Of a stretch of 64,000 bases of DNA, positions 62,760 through 64,000 are shown piece after piece. A program made the translations under genes and the position numbers. The notes under the pieces are model-generated. The model saw nothing but the letters and a program-made list of their open reading frames with translations, did not search any database and had not been told where the DNA came from. Numbering within the stretch: the first letter of the stretch is position 1; the number at the start of each line of letters is the position of its first letter. The DNA is from Tetracentron sinense (taxonomy: Eukaryota; Streptophyta; Magnoliopsida; Trochodendrales; Trochodendraceae): contig CM026554.1 of NCBI GenBank assembly GCA_015143295.1, forward strand, positions 52,946,627 to 53,010,626, written 5' to 3'.

Positions 62760-64000
62760 TGTGACGCCCCGAACCCACGCCTAAGGAATCAAGTTCCGAG
62801 ACGCGTGCCCGTTCGTCATAACCACGCATGCGGAAGACTTTACCCGCGAAAATACGGGAATTTTGAACTTTTCTTATGAGCTTACATAAACAATAACAAC
62901 TGGTCATCACAATAACTCATCATAAGCAAATGTGATACCTCACTGGCTACAGTAGTCCTTACTTTGGCGCCGCAACTGCGCCGGAGCACTTTCCAGACTC
63001 TATCAAGCATAGCTTCTTGCCAATCTACAATCGCTCCAGAATCTGAAGACAGAAGATGAAGGAGTGAGCCATAAAGCCCAGCAAAATCCACAGCCCATCT
63101 AAACTATTTTCCACATAATAACATTCATCAATAATGATATAGTAGTACAATACAATTCTCATATTATAATAATATGCAGAATAATAATATCATAATTTGT
63201 GACCCGAGGTCACTCAGGGCTATTTCATTCTATTCGAGGTTCCCAACCTCCAAGTTGTCAAATTCATCCAGTGATTGTCCACGACACCAGGTTACCGTTT
63301 CAGATAACCGCTCACGCTTTATCCTTGAGTCCATAGACTCGATCAACTGGGCCTTCGCCCGTGAACAACCTCTATCCATGAGTCCACAAACTCAATTATC
63401 GACCAATCCGGACTTTTCCCGATTATAACCAATCATTGGGTATGTCGACCCAATTAATCCTTAAATCATCATATTCTACACATAACCCGGGTCTTCACCC
63501 GATAACTGCCAGGAACAATACTTCTAACACATCATACTCTGTCAGGAACAACACCTCTGACATATCACACTCTGTCAGGAACCACACCTCTGACACTTAC
63601 TTTATATTTTCCCACTATGGGAACACCGACACACACACAACCACATTTGTCAGGAAACACATCTGATCGTCAGGATACACATCTGATTGCCAGGATACAC
63701 ATCTGATTGCCAGGAAACCCATCCAACCTGTCAGGAAAATGAAACTCATCTGACAAGCCAGGGACGCACCTCTGACTAACAGGAAACACCTGTCTATCAG
63801 GTATGCATCTGACATATCACTCTGTCAGGCATAACACCTCTGACATGACACCCTTGTCAGAAAACACATCTGATTACCAGGAACGCATCTGACCTGCCAG
63901 GAATAACACATCTGACATGCCAGGAACACCCATCTAATAACCAGGAAACACCTCTGACATCAAATCCTGTCAGGCACAACACCTCTGACATATTACTTTT
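62760..64000 (+). mobile_element. LTR retrotransposon, left part only
   Basis: Begins TGTGACGCCCCGAACCC, a start typical of plant Gypsy-type LTRs. It runs off the window, so the second LTR, TSD and coding region are not visible. It lies where intron 9 of the LysM kinase should be. The right half is a minisatellite (63490-64000). Confidence 0.5.
63490..64000. repeat. CTGTCAGGAA/CATCTGACAT minisatellite
   Basis: Variable units of about 20-40 bp built from TGTCAGGAACAACACC and TCTGACATATCACAC words repeat to the end of the window and continue beyond it. Unit length and spacing vary, so it is an irregular array within the LTR-type element. Confidence 0.8.

Overview
The window is nuclear DNA of a flowering plant, most likely a dicot. 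It is AT-rich, with GT-AG introns of up to almost 8 kb. The genes have clear plant homologues, and the space between and inside them is filled with plant-type transposable elements. I cannot name the species from sequence alone.

Genes, left to right: (1) a two-exon gene for a small secreted peptide of unknown family (3956-4495, +); (2) a complete 13-exon pescadillo/PES ribosome-biogenesis gene (16222-5554, -); (3) a decayed PPR pseudogene (about 17210-18067, +); (4) a 10-exon gene for a plastid-type anthranilate phosphoribosyltransferase-like protein (33282-19096, -), whose first intron is 7.86 kb and holds nested transposons; (5) an 8-exon homologue of the meiotic factor PHS1 (42497-47516, +); (6) a two-exon class III peroxidase with a GC-AG intron (49629-48534, -), convergent with PHS1; (7) an intronless oleosin (51126-51584, +) with seed-type promoter motifs; (8) a LysM receptor-like kinase of the LYK3 type (57545-62359, +), whose last exon is not in the window because a retrotransposon begins at 62760.

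Mobile DNA is the second theme. Insertions can be ordered from terminal repeats and target-site duplications (TSDs): a TRIM inside a hAT-like element (224-1409); a tRNA-derived SINE (3216-3388); a LINE remnant split by a hAT-type MITE in PES intron 8; a second SINE split by another hAT-type element (16535-17178); a Helitron, a MITE and a 5.5-kb LTR retrotransposon in the giant intron; a 2.3-kb solo LTR (33936-36240); a 2.45-kb Helitron (37652-40105); and a Harbinger-like element carrying a CCA-rich minisatellite (41302-42416).

The genes do not form a pathway or operon. Each is an independent plant gene. I found no rRNA, intact tRNA or CRISPR array. The most useful leads are the unassigned secreted peptide, the degenerate active-site region of the TrpD-like protein, the tandem duplication in the LysM kinase that creates a possible in-frame 36-nt microexon, and the tandem or non-canonical splice sites in PHS1 and the peroxidase.
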